Below, piece after piece: positions 7,991 through 14,624 of a DNA stretch of 27,512 nucleotides. The translations under genes were made by a program, and so were the position numbers. The stretch covers positions 1 to 27,512 of the forward strand of contig URLF01000033.1 in NCBI GenBank assembly GCA_900548705.1, read 5' to 3'. Within the stretch, counting starts at the first letter, position 1; each line of letters opens with the position of its first letter. Origin of the DNA: an uncultured Porphyromonadaceae bacterium (GTDB taxonomy: Bacteria > Bacteroidota > Bacteroidia > Bacteroidales > Muribaculaceae). A model generated the notes under the pieces. It was not told the origin of the DNA, did no database searches, and worked only from the letters and a program-made list of their open reading frames with translations.

Positions 7991-8337
7991 TCCTTTTTGC
8001 TGGCGGGCGAACCGCCGTAGACGGCGATGCTCGAAAGGGGGAGGTAGTAGCTGAACCCGTCCATCTGGCGCTCGATCTGCTGGGCCAGTTCGCGGGTGGG
8101 GGCCATCACGATACAGTTGACAAACCCGTCGGCTTCGGGAAGCTCGGCCAGGAGGTCGATGACGGGAAGCAGGTATGCGGCGGTCTTGCCTGTGCCGGTC
8201 TGGGCTATGGCTATAAGGTCGCGACGGTCAAGCACGACGGGAATCGCCTGTTCCTGAATCGGTGTGCATTCCTCGAAGTGCATCGCGTAAAGCGCGTCGA
8301 GCAGGTCGTCGCTCAAATCAAAGTCTTCAAATAACAT
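7987..8337 (-). CDS. DEAD-box RNA helicase, N-terminal part (split gene)
   Basis: This 116-residue frame starts MLFEDFDLSDDLLDAL, as full-length helicases of this family do. It carries the Q motif region TPIQ (25-28), Walker A AQTGTGKT (45-52) and motif Ia PTRELA (80-85). It stops just after AVYGGS-PASKKE, in the middle of RecA domain 1 and before the DEAD box, so the fragment by itself cannot be an active helicase. Together with the frame at 7052-7990 the protein would be about 428 residues, a normal size for an RhlE-like helicase. A Bacteroidetes -7 box ends only 5 nt before the ATG (8343-8350), which makes this start and a leaderless message likely. Confidence 0.8.
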   Translation of the reverse strand: MLFEDFDLSDDLLDALYAMHFEECTPIQEQAIPVVLDRRDLIAIAQTGTGKTAAYLLPVIDLLAELPEADGFVNCIVMAPTRELAQQIERQMDGFSYYLPLSSIAVYGGSPASKKE

Positions 8338-8342
8338 AGCCG

Positions 8343-8350
8343 CAAAGTTA
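8343..8350 (-). promoter_or_regulatory. -7 element of the helicase, leaderless geometry
   Basis: Minus-strand TAACTTTG, a match to TAnnTTTG, is separated from the helicase ATG by only five bases (CGGCT). Transcription would begin at or next to the A of the start codon. No clean -33 TTTG is seen at 19-21 bp. Confidence 0.55.
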
Positions 8351-8415
8351 CGAAATTTTCACATAAAAATATTAGCTTTTCATAATAAAACTGTCGCGGA
8401 GCCGTTAAAGAGATA

Positions 8416-8435
8416 GTGTCTTCGAGCGAGGACAC
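8416..8435 (+). other. Small hairpin in the leader of the prolyl isomerase gene
   Basis: GTGTCTTCG pairs with CGAGGACAC (one G-U) about 40 nt before the ATG at 8474. It may mark the 5' end of the transcript or stabilise it. No promoter consensus was recognised in 8351-8473. Confidence 0.35.
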
Positions 8436-8473
8436 ATTACAATTAGCCTAAACCATCAATTTATCCGTTCACG

Positions 8474-10405
8474 ATGAAAAAAGGACTCATATCGCTGTCA
8501 GTTCTCTTGGGTTCGGCCATTCTGGCACAGGCCAAAGGGCCGGCAGACCCCGTGCTGATGACTGTCGGAGGAAAGCCGGTGACTCTCAGCGAGTTTGAAT
8601 ATCTTTATCACAAAAACAACGCCCAGCAGTCCACTCCCCAGGATATCGAGGAGTATCTGAAGCTCTTCATCCCTTACCGCCAGAAGGTGGCCGCGGCTGA
8701 AGATATGGGGCTTGACAAGACCGAGGCGTTCGCAAAGGAATTCGACACTTACCGTCGCGACCTGGCTGCTCCATATATGGTCGACAAGGCCGTGGAGGAC
8801 AGCATCATCGCCGCCCAGTATGAAAGGATGAAGGAGGAGGTGGATGTCAGCCACATCATGGTTTTCTTCCAGTCGCCCGGCAAGACTCTCGAACAGAAGA
8901 AGGCTCTTATGGACTCGTTGCTGACCTGCATCGAGGCGGGAGAGAGCTTCGATTCCCTCGCTATGAAGTATTCAGGGGATGCCAATTCGGCCCGCAACGG
9001 CGGACGTATGGGTTACATCATGGCCAACAGGTTCCCTGCGGCGTTTGAGGACGCGGCGTACACTGTGGCTGTCGGCGGACATTCCGGAGTGATTGCCTCG
9101 CCGGTAGGTTACCATATAGTTAAGGTGAACGACCGTCGCCCCGCCCGCGGACAGGTGCTGGTTGAGCATATCCTGCGCCTTACCCGTGGAAAATCCCCCG
9201 AGGATGCCCAGGCACAGAAACATTATATCGACTCGCTTTACACTCTCGTCACCAACGGCGCGAGCTTTGAGGCGGTGGCCGCCGCAGAGTCGGAAGATCC
9301 CGGTTCGGCTTCCCAGGGAGGACGTCTCCCCTGGTTCGGAGCCGGACAGATGGTGCCTCAGTTCGAGGAGGTCGCCTTCTCGCTCGCTGACAGCACAATC
9401 TCCGAGCCTTTCGAGACCGCCTATGGCTACCATATCATCAAGCGTCTTGCCGGGAAGGGCATCGAGTCGTTTGAAGAGGCGAAGCCTATGATTGTCAACG
9501 CTATTTCCCGTGATGAGCGTGGCCAGCTTCCCGCAAAGCGTCGTCTCGCCCAGCTCAAGAAGGAATATGGAGCCAAGGTGGAGACCAAGGCTCTTGACAA
9601 AATCAAGAATCAGATAACCGCCGCCGGTGGTGTGGACTCCGTGATGCTTGCTTCGCTGCAAGGCTCAGACTTGGTTGTCGCCCGTATCGGCAAAGAGAAA
9701 CTGCCCCTGTCGGAGGTGATGGCCCAGGAGCTTCCCAATGGCTTCGCCGGGGATGCCGCCCAGCAGGTGGGTCAGCTCGAGGAGGCTGTCAACCGTTATC
9801 TCGACGCGGCAGTCATCGAGACCAAGCAGCGCAACCTTATGACCGAGGAGCCTTCCTACCGCAATCTCGTCAACGAGTATCGCGACGGTATGCTGATGTT
9901 CGAGATTCAGGACCGCACTGTGTGGTCTAAGGCCAAGTCTGACCGCGAGGGTCTGGAAGCTTTCTTCCAGGCAAACAAAGCCAACTATCGTTGGGATAGC
10001 CCCCGATTCAAATCGCGCATCATCTTCGCTGATTCCGATTCTCTCCTCAATGATGTGAATAATTATCTCAAGGAGAATCCTGTGGCTGACGCAGATTCCC
10101 TCTCGGTTGTCCTCCGTAAGAAATTCGGCAAGGATGTAAAGGTTGAGCGTGTGCTTGCCGCCAAGGGAGAGAACGCCATCACCGACTATCTCGGTTTCGG
10201 TGCTGAGAAGCCCGTTCCCCAGGGTCGCTGGAAGGCATATGAGGCTTACCAGCCCAAGATGATCGAGCAGCCCGAGGAGGCAGCCGATGTGCGCGGTGTG
10301 GTAATCACCGATTATCAGGATTTCCTGTTGGCCAAGTGGCTTGAGGAACTTGACAAGAAATATCCCGCTGTGGTGGATAAGAAGGTGCTTGGTAAAGCCA
10401 AGTAA
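8474..10405 (+). CDS. Periplasmic peptidylprolyl isomerase with two parvulin domains (SurA/PpiD-like)
   Basis: Predicted 643-residue envelope foldase that would isomerise Xaa-Pro bonds and chaperone outer-membrane proteins. A signal peptide (about 1-20, ending AQA) is followed by a SurA-type N-terminal helical region with GKPVTLSEFEYLY (33-45). Two PpiC-type domains lie at about 124-220 (HIMVFF near 127, GYHIVKV near 212) and 229-325 (HILRL near 232, GYHIIK near 318). The C-terminal half (330-643) is helical and mixed, with no recognised domain. It is monocistronic: transcribed away from the helicase, and ended by the repeat-family hairpin starting 19 bp after its stop codon. The tandem parvulin layout resembles E. 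coli SurA, where only one of the two domains is active; which is active here cannot be told. Confidence 0.9.
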   Translation: MKKGLISLSVLLGSAILAQAKGPADPVLMTVGGKPVTLSEFEYLYHKNNAQQSTPQDIEEYLKLFIPYRQKVAAAEDMGLDKTEAFAKEFDTYRRDLAAPYMVDKAVEDSIIAAQYERMKEEVDVSHIMVFFQSPGKTLEQKKALMDSLLTCIEAGESFDSLAMKYSGDANSARNGGRMGYIMANRFPAAFEDAAYTVAVGGHSGVIASPVGYHIVKVNDRRPARGQVLVEHILRLTRGKSPEDAQAQKHYIDSLYTLVTNGASFEAVAAAESEDPGSASQGGRLPWFGAGQMVPQFEEVAFSLADSTISEPFETAYGYHIIKRLAGKGIESFEEAKPMIVNAISRDERGQLPAKRRLAQLKKEYGAKVETKALDKIKNQITAAGGVDSVMLASLQGSDLVVARIGKEKLPLSEVMAQELPNGFAGDAAQQVGQLEEAVNRYLDAAVIETKQRNLMTEEPSYRNLVNEYRDGMLMFEIQDRTVWSKAKSDREGLEAFFQANKANYRWDSPRFKSRIIFADSDSLLNDVNNYLKENPVADADSLSVVLRKKFGKDVKVERVLAAKGENAITDYLGFGAEKPVPQGRWKAYEAYQPKMIEQPEEAADVRGVVITDYQDFLLAKWLEELDKKYPAVVDKKVLGKAK

Positions 10406-10423
10406 TTCTCTCCATCCAAAAGG

Positions 10424-10493
10424 ACGATTCCGGAGGAATCTTTTTTGATATTACCAGTTTTAGGAATATCAGAAAAGATTCCTCCGGAATCGT
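10424..10493. repeat. Long hairpin of the repeat family, second locus (probable bidirectional terminator)
   Basis: Arms 10424-10452 and 10465-10493 are 29 bp with one mismatch and a 12-nt loop, nearly identical to 390-456. Each arm is itself a GATTCC-N3-GGAATC mini-hairpin followed by a T run on one strand (T6 at 10441-10446 on plus, T4 on minus). It lies between the convergent prolyl isomerase (stop at 10405) and the ABC ATPase (stop at 10701), where a two-way terminator would be expected, and no other terminator is visible there. Confidence 0.75.
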
Positions 10494-10509
10494 TCTGTGT
10501 GCGCCGCTA

Positions 10510-10635
10510 CCGTGGGTTACCGCATCGGTTGCGGTCTGCCGGCCTTCCCTCGCGCCACCCCACGGCTATTCAGATAAATGATTCCTACGGAATCGTCAGG
10601 GGAAACCATCGTAATCGTCCGGGAAATCCAAATGC
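10510..10635 (+). repeat. Dispersed palindromic module, copy C, with degenerate array remnant
   Basis: The stem is CCGTGGGTT (10510-10518) with ACCCCACGG (10557-10565), one pair broken. It is followed by GGCTATTCAGATAAATGATT and GATTCCTACGGAATC (10580-10594). The sequence after it, to about 10635, has AATCGTCAGGGGAAACC and AATCGTCCGGGAAATCC, shortened versions of the 33-bp units beside copy A. The rest of the gap to 10700 is purine-rich with nothing else recognised. Confidence 0.7.
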
Positions 10636-10700
10636 CTGTAACGGCAGATTTCTCAGTGGGCAGGAAGAGGGGATGAATCAGGGGCGGGAAGAGAGATGAC

Positions 10701-11435
10701 TCAAGGGCAGGGGGAGGGGATGAAGTGGTGATGTGAGGTGCATTCGTGGATGGTGTGGTCTACGATTACGTGGCGTGTGGCCATGCCGGATATGACACTC
10801 ATCTCATGGGATACAAGCAGGATAGTTGTGGAAAGGGGGAGGTCGTTAAGAAGGTCGTAAAGCCTGTCCTCGAAACGTTTGTCGATATAGCTCAGCGGCT
10901 CGTCGAGAACCAGTATCGAGGGGTTGGAAATCAGTGCGCGGCCCAGGAGGGTGCGTTGAAGCTGGCCGCCCGAGAGGTTGCCGATTGTCTGCCGGGCGTG
11001 GGGTTTGAGGTCGATTATGTCCAGAATCTCCTCCACGCGTTGTTTGAGTATGTCGCGTGACACGTTCTTCTCCGAAAGCAGCCCGGAGGCTATAACCTCC
11101 TCGACAGTGATGGGGAAGCGGGAGTCAATCATGTTTTTCTGCGGGAGGTAACCTATCGGAAGACGGTCTGAGACCTCTCCCTCGTGGGAAAGGTATTCAA
11201 CTTTCCCGGATGTTGGCTTCAGCAGCTTGAGAATGATTCTCAGCAGGGTCGTCTTGCCTCCGCCGTTAGGGCCGGTTATCGCGATGAAGTCGCCACGGTT
11301 GACGGTGAGGTTGACATCCTTTAGGATTTCACGGTGGTCCCAGCCGATTCCTACTCCCGAGAGCTGTATGGCGGCGGGGCCGTGTTCTCTTTGATGGGAC
11401 GGCGGCGTGAGTGATATGTCGGGTATTATTTTCAT
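10701..11435 (-). CDS. Zinc/manganese-type ABC transporter ATP-binding protein
   Basis: A 244-residue cytoplasmic ATPase of the ZnuC/MntB family that would power metal import. Walker A GPNGGGKT (55-62), Q-loop near LPQK (97-100), signature LSGGQ (154-158), Walker B ILVLDE (174-179) and switch His210 are all present, so it should be active. The extreme C-terminus is Cys/His-rich (DHTIHECTSHHHF), which could sense or bind metal. It overlaps the binding-protein gene by 4 bp. It is the last gene of the operon: no membrane permease follows, only the repeat element and a convergent gene, so the pump must use a permease encoded elsewhere or is incomplete. Confidence 0.9.
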   Translation of the reverse strand: MKIIPDISLTPPSHQREHGPAAIQLSGVGIGWDHREILKDVNLTVNRGDFIAITGPNGGGKTTLLRIILKLLKPTSGKVEYLSHEGEVSDRLPIGYLPQKNMIDSRFPITVEEVIASGLLSEKNVSRDILKQRVEEILDIIDLKPHARQTIGNLSGGQLQRTLLGRALISNPSILVLDEPLSYIDKRFEDRLYDLLNDLPLSTTILLVSHEMSVISGMATRHVIVDHTIHECTSHHHFIPSPCP

Positions 11436-12412
11436 CTGATGGTGGAGTCTTGGGGTGGGTTTGGGAGCGTTGCCGCCACCGCGTCGGCGGCTTTTATGAC
11501 GGCCTGCTCGATGTCTGCCGACAACGGGGCGATGGTGACAGGCTCCAGCCCCGTGGCCTCGGTTATCGACTGCGCCTGGCGGCTGTCATACTCCCGTTGG
11601 TAGAAGAACACGAGGGGTTTCTCGCGTCGGGCCATGTCAAGCCTGTCCTTCAGGCCGGTTATGGATGATTCCTTGTGTTCATGTCCCACGGCGAGCTGCT
11701 TAAGTCCGTAGTCGCGTGAGAAATAGCTGAGCGAGGGGTGCCAGACAAGTATGGTTTTCCCCATAGCCGGGGCGAGACGCGTAGAAATCGCGCGGTCAAG
11801 GGAGTCAAGGCGATGATCGAGCGCATCAAGGCGCGCCTTGAAGTAGAGGCTGTCGGCGGGAGAGAGGGCCACAAGCGCGTCAAATGTGTTACGCGCCAGA
11901 GTCCTGGCGTTGCGCAGCGATGTCCATATGTGCGGGTCGTAATTGCCGTGGCTGTCGTGATGGTGGCCGTCGTGATGGTGGCCGTCGTGTCCCTCCTCTT
12001 CTGAATCTTCCTCGTGGTGTCCGTGGTCGTGAGTGCCCTCTATCAGGTCGAGAGAATGGTAAAGTTCCTCTATCCGGATGTCGGGATTGGATGCACTTAT
12101 CGCTTCCGACACTTTTTCCTCGAATGGAAGCAACCCCACAGTCAGCAGCAATCCGGCTTTGGATGCCTTGCGAAGCTGGGCCATAGAAGGCTCGAATGTC
12201 TCGGGGTCCGCGGAGGCGGGTGCGAGGCATTCCACGCTGACCTTGTCCCCTCCGATTCTCTCCACGAAATATTTCAGTGGTGGGATTGAGACCACCACGA
12301 CAGGTGGCTCTGCGCCTGCGTCGGCTCGCTCCGTCTTCCCGGCGCACCCGGAAAAAACGGATGCGGCGATACCTCCGATGACAAGTATTTGAAACGGGGA
12401 GGGGCGCATCAC
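11432..12412 (-). CDS. Metal-binding ABC substrate-binding lipoprotein (ZnuA-like)
   Basis: 326-residue lipoprotein (lipobox FSGC, Cys23) of the cluster A-I metal-binding family, expected to hand Zn2+ or Mn2+ to an inner-membrane permease. A His/Asp/Glu-rich loop occupies about 127-158 (HDHGHH, DGHHHDGHHHDSH), the hallmark of zinc-binding members. Likely ligands are His161 in DPHIW, a His of VGHEHKE (about 244-246) and Asp300 in SAD. At the usual first-ligand site, where many homologues have DPHxxEP, this protein has DPETFEP, so Glu replaces His. The DNA of the His loop is locally repetitive (GGTGGCCGTCGTGAT-type repeats near 11950-11990), so its length may vary. Start and stop overlap both neighbours by 4 bp, consistent with coupled translation. 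Confidence 0.9.
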   Translation of the reverse strand: MMRPSPFQILVIGGIAASVFSGCAGKTERADAGAEPPVVVVSIPPLKYFVERIGGDKVSVECLAPASADPETFEPSMAQLRKASKAGLLLTVGLLPFEEKVSEAISASNPDIRIEELYHSLDLIEGTHDHGHHEEDSEEEGHDGHHHDGHHHDSHGNYDPHIWTSLRNARTLARNTFDALVALSPADSLYFKARLDALDHRLDSLDRAISTRLAPAMGKTILVWHPSLSYFSRDYGLKQLAVGHEHKESSITGLKDRLDMARREKPLVFFYQREYDSRQAQSITEATGLEPVTIAPLSADIEQAVIKAADAVAATLPNPPQDSTIR

Positions 12413-12942
12413 TGGTTGTAGACTATCGTATGGAGTATCATTGCGAATGCGGTGGGGTCGGGGAGGGGCTTAGATGACATCAGCATCATGGGGACTTCGG
12501 GCAATCCCTGACGGTAGGGAGGCTGCCAATAAGGGAAGTCCTCAAGGGGTGTCAGGCCGCATCTCTCATAGAATGATATCCGGGAGTCGGCAAATTCGGA
12601 TGCGCCGGGAAGCTCGACCTCAAGCACCAGGGGGCGGTTACCGGTCATATTGATGACCTCCTGGATTACCGCCGCTCCGAAACCTTTGTTGCGACAGCGG
12701 TGGAGGGTGGCGAAATGCTCGCAATACAAGGCCCCCGGGAGGTTCCAGAGGGTTATAAATCCTATCGTTTCCGAATTGTGTTGTAAAACATAAAAATCAA
12801 ATATGGGGTCTCCGGTTTCTATCCGGCGTATTATGTCAGACCATTCGCGACGCTCCTCCTCGGGGAAAGCGGCGTGATATAAATCTTTGATTTCTAATGG
12901 TATATCTGTCGAATGATTAATCTTTTCAAGTTTGATTTCCAT
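12409..12942 (-). CDS. GNAT-family N-acetyltransferase
   Basis: 177 residues with the acetyl-CoA-binding signature RCRNKGFGAAV (about 82-92) in motif A, preceded by the strand CEHFATLH and followed by the NRPLVLEVELP strand and a conserved-looking FYERCGL segment. It would transfer an acetyl group to an unidentified amine; the substrate cannot be inferred. It is the first gene of an operon with the metal-transport genes (4-bp overlap with the binding protein), so a link with metal homeostasis is possible but unproven. A promoter lies at 12968-12975. Confidence 0.85.
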   Translation of the reverse strand: MEIKLEKINHSTDIPLEIKDLYHAAFPEEERREWSDIIRRIETGDPIFDFYVLQHNSETIGFITLWNLPGALYCEHFATLHRCRNKGFGAAVIQEVINMTGNRPLVLEVELPGASEFADSRISFYERCGLTPLEDFPYWQPPYRQGLPEVPMMLMSSKPLPDPTAFAMILHTIVYNQ

Positions 12943-12967
12943 AGACGGGCAAATTCATATAACACTA

Positions 12968-13001
12968 CAAATGTACTGAATTTTTTCCAATTGTGTCCAA
13001 A
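12968..13001 (-). promoter_or_regulatory. Promoter of the GNAT/metal transport operon
   Basis: -7 box TACATTTG (12968-12975, minus) with a TTTG at 12998-13001, spaced 22 bp, slightly wide of the 19-21 bp norm. The start would lie about 20 nt upstream of the ATG at 12942. It is divergent from the Lrp promoter; no metal-regulator operator was recognised. Confidence 0.5.
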
Positions 13002-13037
13002 AAGCGGATTCCAATCTAAAAATTCAAGCGAAATATT

Positions 13038-13069
13038 TTTGGGATTTAAAATGTTTATTACTAAATTTG
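13038..13069 (+). promoter_or_regulatory. Promoter of the Lrp/AsnC gene
   Basis: TTTG (13038-13041), 20 bp, TAAATTTG (13062-13069): a full Bacteroidetes-type sigma-70 promoter. It predicts a leader of roughly 95 nt before 13172. Confidence 0.7.
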
Positions 13070-13171
13070 TGTCGAAATGCGGTTGAGAGTCGTAAGCGGA
13101 AACAAAATTCTCCCTAAAATTCAGCCGTGTTTGCCAATCCAAGGGAATATTAAACTTAACCGATAATTACC

Positions 13172-13639
13172 ATGGCCCGATTACAAATTGACAAGCTGGA
13201 CACCAAAATCCTCCAGATGCTGGTAGACAACGGAAGGAAGCCTTTCCTCGAAATCGCCCGCGAGTGTGGCGTCAGCGGCGCCGCCATTCATCAGCGTATC
13301 GCAAAGCTTCAGGCAACCAATATCCTCGAAGGTTCACGTGCGCTCATAAAGCCCACGACTCTCGGATATGACACATGCGCTTTTGTCGGGATATATCTCA
13401 AGGAGGCCGCTTCGTTTGATGAAATCATCGAAAAGCTCCGTACAGTGCCTGAAGTGACCGAAGTCCACTTCACTACCGGCCAGTATGACATGCTCGTCAA
13501 GCTTTATGCCCGCGACAACGAGCATCTGCTTCATCTCATCCACGACAAGCTCCAGCCGATGGGACTGCTCCGCACCGAGACAATCGTCTCCTTCCGCGAA
13601 GTGTTCTCACGTGCACTCCCTGTTGAGAACAAGGAATAA
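13172..13639 (+). CDS. Lrp/AsnC family transcriptional regulator
   Basis: 155 residues: an N-terminal winged helix-turn-helix (about 5-52, with LDTKILQMLVDNGRKPFLEI and the recognition region SGAAIHQRIAKL) and a C-terminal RAM effector-binding domain (about 65-148) with the typical beta-alpha-beta-beta-alpha-beta pattern, including VHFTTGQYDMLVKLYA. Lrp-family proteins bind DNA as octamers or dimers and respond to amino acids. No target is evident; the divergent GNAT/metal operon shares its 230-bp upstream region and is a plausible one. Usual family length is about 150-165 residues, so the gene is intact. Confidence 0.93.
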   Translation: MARLQIDKLDTKILQMLVDNGRKPFLEIARECGVSGAAIHQRIAKLQATNILEGSRALIKPTTLGYDTCAFVGIYLKEAASFDEIIEKLRTVPEVTEVHFTTGQYDMLVKLYARDNEHLLHLIHDKLQPMGLLRTETIVSFREVFSRALPVENKE

Positions 13640-13692
13640 TCCCGTGGCGTGCCGGTGGATTCCTCTCCGGCCTGCGGAATAAATGATTTCAA

Positions 13693-13737
13693 CGGTCGCC
13701 CCGACTGATGGCCAGTAAGTCCATCGCGGGGCGACCG
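13693..13737. terminator. Bidirectional hairpin between convergent genes
   Basis: CGGTCGCCCCG (13693-13703) pairs perfectly with 13727-13737, with a further GATGG/CCATC stem inside. It lies between the Lrp stop (13639) and the convergent stop at 13744. T runs after it are weak on both strands. Confidence 0.6.
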
Positions 13738-13743
13738 CTGTCA

Positions 13744-14160
13744 TTATTCCTTGCCGCGTTTCTGGCGGCGTCTCTGAATAATCTTCGCGAAAGATTCGGG
13801 CAACCTCACATTGTAGAGGTCAAACGCCTCGTCAAAGAGGGGAGCGATCTGCTCGTCGGTGAATCCCGCGATGCCGCATCCTATCCGGGTGATGTAAAAT
13901 GTGGTCTGATCCCATTCCCGGGCGAGTTCGATGAATTCATCGACATAGGGCTTGATGGTCTCCACTCCGCCCTGCATTGTCGGGATGGCGTAAGACTGCC
14001 CCTGCATGCCGACGCCCTGTCCCATTTTGGCTCCAAAGAGTCTCACGGCGGTACGCGCCGCCCCGCCTGCATGGTAGCCTTGGAGGTTGCTGCCGAAGAC
14101 AAACACCTCATCCTTTCCGAGGCTTGTGATATTCTCCGGGGTATACTTGAGATTTTCCAT
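13744..14160 (-). CDS. A1S_2505-type conserved protein (macro-like fold suspected)
   Basis: 138-residue cytoplasmic protein with VFVFGSNLQGYHAGGAARTA (about 19-38) and ITRIGCGIAGFTDEQIAPLF (about 94-113), the two signature blocks of proteins often annotated as A1S_2505 family phage non-structural protein. The Gly-rich loops recall nucleotide- or ADP-ribose-binding macro-like folds, but that is an inference and no substrate is known. It ends in a basic RRRQKRGKE tail. The phage label is a name only; no phage genes are nearby. It lies just downstream of tRNA-Gln on the same strand, separated by the tRNA terminator; I did not find its own promoter in the short gap. Confidence 0.8.
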   Translation of the reverse strand: MENLKYTPENITSLGKDEVFVFGSNLQGYHAGGAARTAVRLFGAKMGQGVGMQGQSYAIPTMQGGVETIKPYVDEFIELAREWDQTTFYITRIGCGIAGFTDEQIAPLFDEAFDLYNVRLPESFAKIIQRRRQKRGKE

Positions 14161-14181
14161 AGGTTATAATTTGATATAAAG

Positions 14182-14208
14182 AAAAAGCTCCTGAATATCA
14201 GGAGCTTT
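14182..14208 (-). terminator. Intrinsic terminator of tRNA-Gln
   Basis: On the minus strand an AAAGCTCCTGA stem (perfect, with a 3-nt loop) ends in TTTTTC, 3 nt past the tRNA 3' end. Confidence 0.85.
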
Positions 14209-14210
14209 AG

Positions 14211-14281
14211 TTGTCTTGGAGGGATTCGAACCCCCACAGGCGGAACCAGAATCCGACGTGCTACCATTACACCACAAGACA
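14211..14281 (-). tRNA. tRNA-Gln (anticodon CTG)
   Basis: Read on the minus strand: a 7-bp acceptor stem (TGTCTTG with CAAGACA), D arm GTG...CAC with loop TAATGGTAG, anticodon loop TTCTGGT with anticodon CTG, and T arm GGGGG-TTCGAAT-CCCTC. Discriminator A; the CCA end is not encoded. The anticodon reads CAG, the major Gln codon in a GC-rich genome. A promoter (14349-14379) and a terminator flank it, so it is a single-gene unit. Confidence 0.93.
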
Positions 14282-14348
14282 ATCTTTGTTTCAACCATTT
14301 GCTGACTCCGCTGAGTCGGTTGATGTGGTTGTTGTCGTTTGACGTGTG

Positions 14349-14379
14349 CAAAGGTAGGAACTATTTTTAAACTGACAAA
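14349..14379 (-). promoter_or_regulatory. Promoter of tRNA-Gln
   Basis: Minus-strand TTTG (14376-14379), 19 bp, TACCTTTG (14349-14356): an exact Bacteroidetes promoter. The predicted start leaves about 60 nt of 5' trailer to be processed. Confidence 0.75.
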
Positions 14380-14538
14380 ATTTTTTGGTGATTTTTTTCA
14401 AAAAAAACTGTTTTTTTCTTTGAGCGGGAATGTCGGAGAATATGGCTATTTGTCAAACCATGTCTTGGATTCGGGGCATTCTGCCGCGCTATGCAGCCGT
14501 TTTGTCGCTTTTGTCAATTACATTAGGCGGAAAATATG

Positions 14539-14546
14539 TAACTTTG
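14539..14546 (+). promoter_or_regulatory. Candidate -7 element of the TonB receptor/two-component operon
   Basis: TAACTTTG fits TAnnTTTG. The nearest TTTG upstream is 25 bp away, too far for a standard -33, so the promoter may need an activator; the LytTR regulator encoded by the operon is a candidate. The leader would be about 75 nt. Confidence 0.5.
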
Positions 14547-14624
14547 CACAGTCCAATCTGATTTGGGAGAGAGATTCGATATCTGACAGACTTTTTCTCC
14601 CATCGATTTCTAAGGTTAAAAAAG

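Noticed and set aside
7987..8000. Designed -1 programmed frameshift in the helicase
   Set aside because: The run is C-AAAAAG, not the classical A-AAAAAG heptamer, and I see no convincing stimulatory stem right after it; an indel or sequence error explains it more simply, so it is reported only as a point to check.
10445..10699. 84-codon plus-strand reading frame after the prolyl isomerase
   Set aside because: It is built entirely from the repeat-family hairpin and module, which also lie at the left edge in another context, so it is not a gene.
11889..12347. Arg/Pro-rich 152-codon frame inside the metal-binding lipoprotein gene
   Set aside because: It is a same-strand shadow frame of a clear GC-rich coding gene; composition follows from the His-codon repeats and no family resemblance is seen.
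13744..14160. Prophage remnant beside the tRNA
   Set aside because: The phage-type family name is the only hint. There is no integrase, no duplicated tRNA 3' end and no other phage gene.
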